A DNA stretch of 64,000 bases from Taudactylus pleione (taxonomy: Eukaryota > Chordata > Amphibia > Anura > Myobatrachidae), in contig JAUIMM010000550.1 of the NCBI GenBank assembly GCA_031769625.1, positions 3,402,001-3,466,000 of the forward strand. Direction: 5' to 3'. This document shows positions 63,250-64,000 of the stretch, piece after piece (the first letter of the stretch is position 1; every line of letters starts with the position of its first letter). Under the pieces are notes generated by a model. That model worked only from the letters and a program-made list of their open reading frames with translations, was not told where the DNA came from and did not search any database. A program made the translations under genes and the position numbers.

Positions 63250-64000
63250 GGGTGGAGACGTTGTCCATAACATCTGTGGATTCAATTAATGACCAGACTG
63301 TTGACACCCAATATATACTTACATGGTTCTTCCCAGGTTGTTTTCTGCGGGCGCATCGCCCGGCAGAAACAGCCTGCCGCCTGGAACTTTTCCCCGCCGA
63401 CCTCCGCTGTGGAATGCTGGCCTTTGAAGTGACCGAAGGCTAAAGAAGCCTCCGATGGCTCCAGAGGCCAGCGTTCCCAGTGGTGCACTGCGCGGGTGAC
63501 GTCATGACGTCACCCTCGACGTGAGGAGCCTGCCCTTCGCACCTGCTGGATCTAGTTAGATCCAGTCAGTGCGAGGGAGCGGCCAGCAAGTAAAGGTAAG
63601 TGCTGGGCTGGGGCCAGGACCAGTCTGGGGGCACTGCATAAGGTACACTATTAAACCTGGGGGCACTGCATAAGGGGACACTGCATAAGGAACACTATTT
63701 AAGCCTGGGGGCACTGCATAAGGGGCCAGTCTGGGGCTCTATTTAAGCCTGGGAGCACTACTTCAGCCAGGGGGCAATGCATAAGAGCAAAGTTAAACTA
63801 CAGGGAGCAATGCATAAAGGGGAAAACTACAGGGGGTACTGTATAATGGGCACTTTTGAGAGCCAGTGGGGGAGCAGCCTGAGACCTGTCAGGCTGGATT
63901 GGTAAGGGAGATACCCCTTTTCCCGGCGCGCGCATAATTGCGAAGGCCCCCACCCGGCTACTTCTGTATGCCACCCGAATGGAAAAAAATTCTGGGGAGA
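63250..64000. mobile_element. GC-rich hAT-like composite with splice donor and minisatellite, cut by window end
   Basis: Contains cgggtgacgtcatgacgtcaccc (63493-63515), a ctggatctagttagatccag hairpin (63545-63564), a splice donor aaagGTAAGT (63596), then a minisatellite (63620-63860). The same order as 19008-20514 and 49160-50273, but neither terminus was identified. Confidence 0.5.
63620..63860. repeat. Minisatellite of ctgggggcactgcataagg units
   Basis: Units of about 25-35 bp with gcctgggggcactgcataaggggac; related to those at 19530 and 49510. Confidence 0.8.

Overview
This is vertebrate nuclear DNA, most likely from an anuran amphibian. It has spliced genes with large introns, three eukaryotic tRNA genes with Pol III terminators, and a dense nested load of DNA transposons (hAT, PIF/Harbinger-like, Tc1/mariner) plus a DIRS-type tyrosine-recombinase retroelement. 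Frog is an inference from this repeat mix; a salamander, caecilian or fish is not strictly excluded.

One ordinary protein-coding gene is present: fbxl12 on the + strand, in three coding exons (39904-40070, 45640-45712, 55509-56318), encoding a 349-residue F-box/leucine-rich-repeat protein, the predicted substrate receptor of an SCF ubiquitin ligase. Its 5.6 kb and 9.8 kb introns are packed with repeats. Just upstream are tRNA-Ile(TAT) with a 19-nt intron (39134-39226, +) and tRNA-Val(AAC) (39413-39485, -), convergent to each other. An initiator tRNA-Met(CAT) lies at 27442-27513 (+).

Layout. 1-3949: minus-strand 5' half of a hAT transposon running off the left edge, with TATA promoter, a ~2.6 kb array of ~159-bp repeats that includes a duplicated 954-bp six-unit block, and the start of a BED-zinc-finger ORF carrying one apparent frameshift. 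4300-8215: hAT- and Harbinger-like fragments. 8216-~14150: minus-strand decayed DIRS element (gag remnant, RT, RNase H, tyrosine recombinase) with two Harbinger-like MITEs inside gag. 14300-26150: MITEs with clear target-site duplications, including a hAT inside a Harbinger-like element. 27400-38700: initiator tRNA, more MITEs, a 48-bp minisatellite and a tandem duplication. 38800-57340: pyrimidine tract, tRNAs and fbxl12, with a split Tc1 element, a hAT nested in a Tc1 terminus and a possible LTR in the introns. 57500-64000: a deleted Tc1, palindromic MITEs and minisatellite-bearing hAT-like sequence.

I found no convincing novel multi-gene system. The most interesting signals are the higher-order repeat inside the hAT 5' region, a shared TCTAGA target core at three hAT insertions, nested insertions whose boundaries can be read from duplications, and consensus splice donors carried repeatedly by non-autonomous elements.
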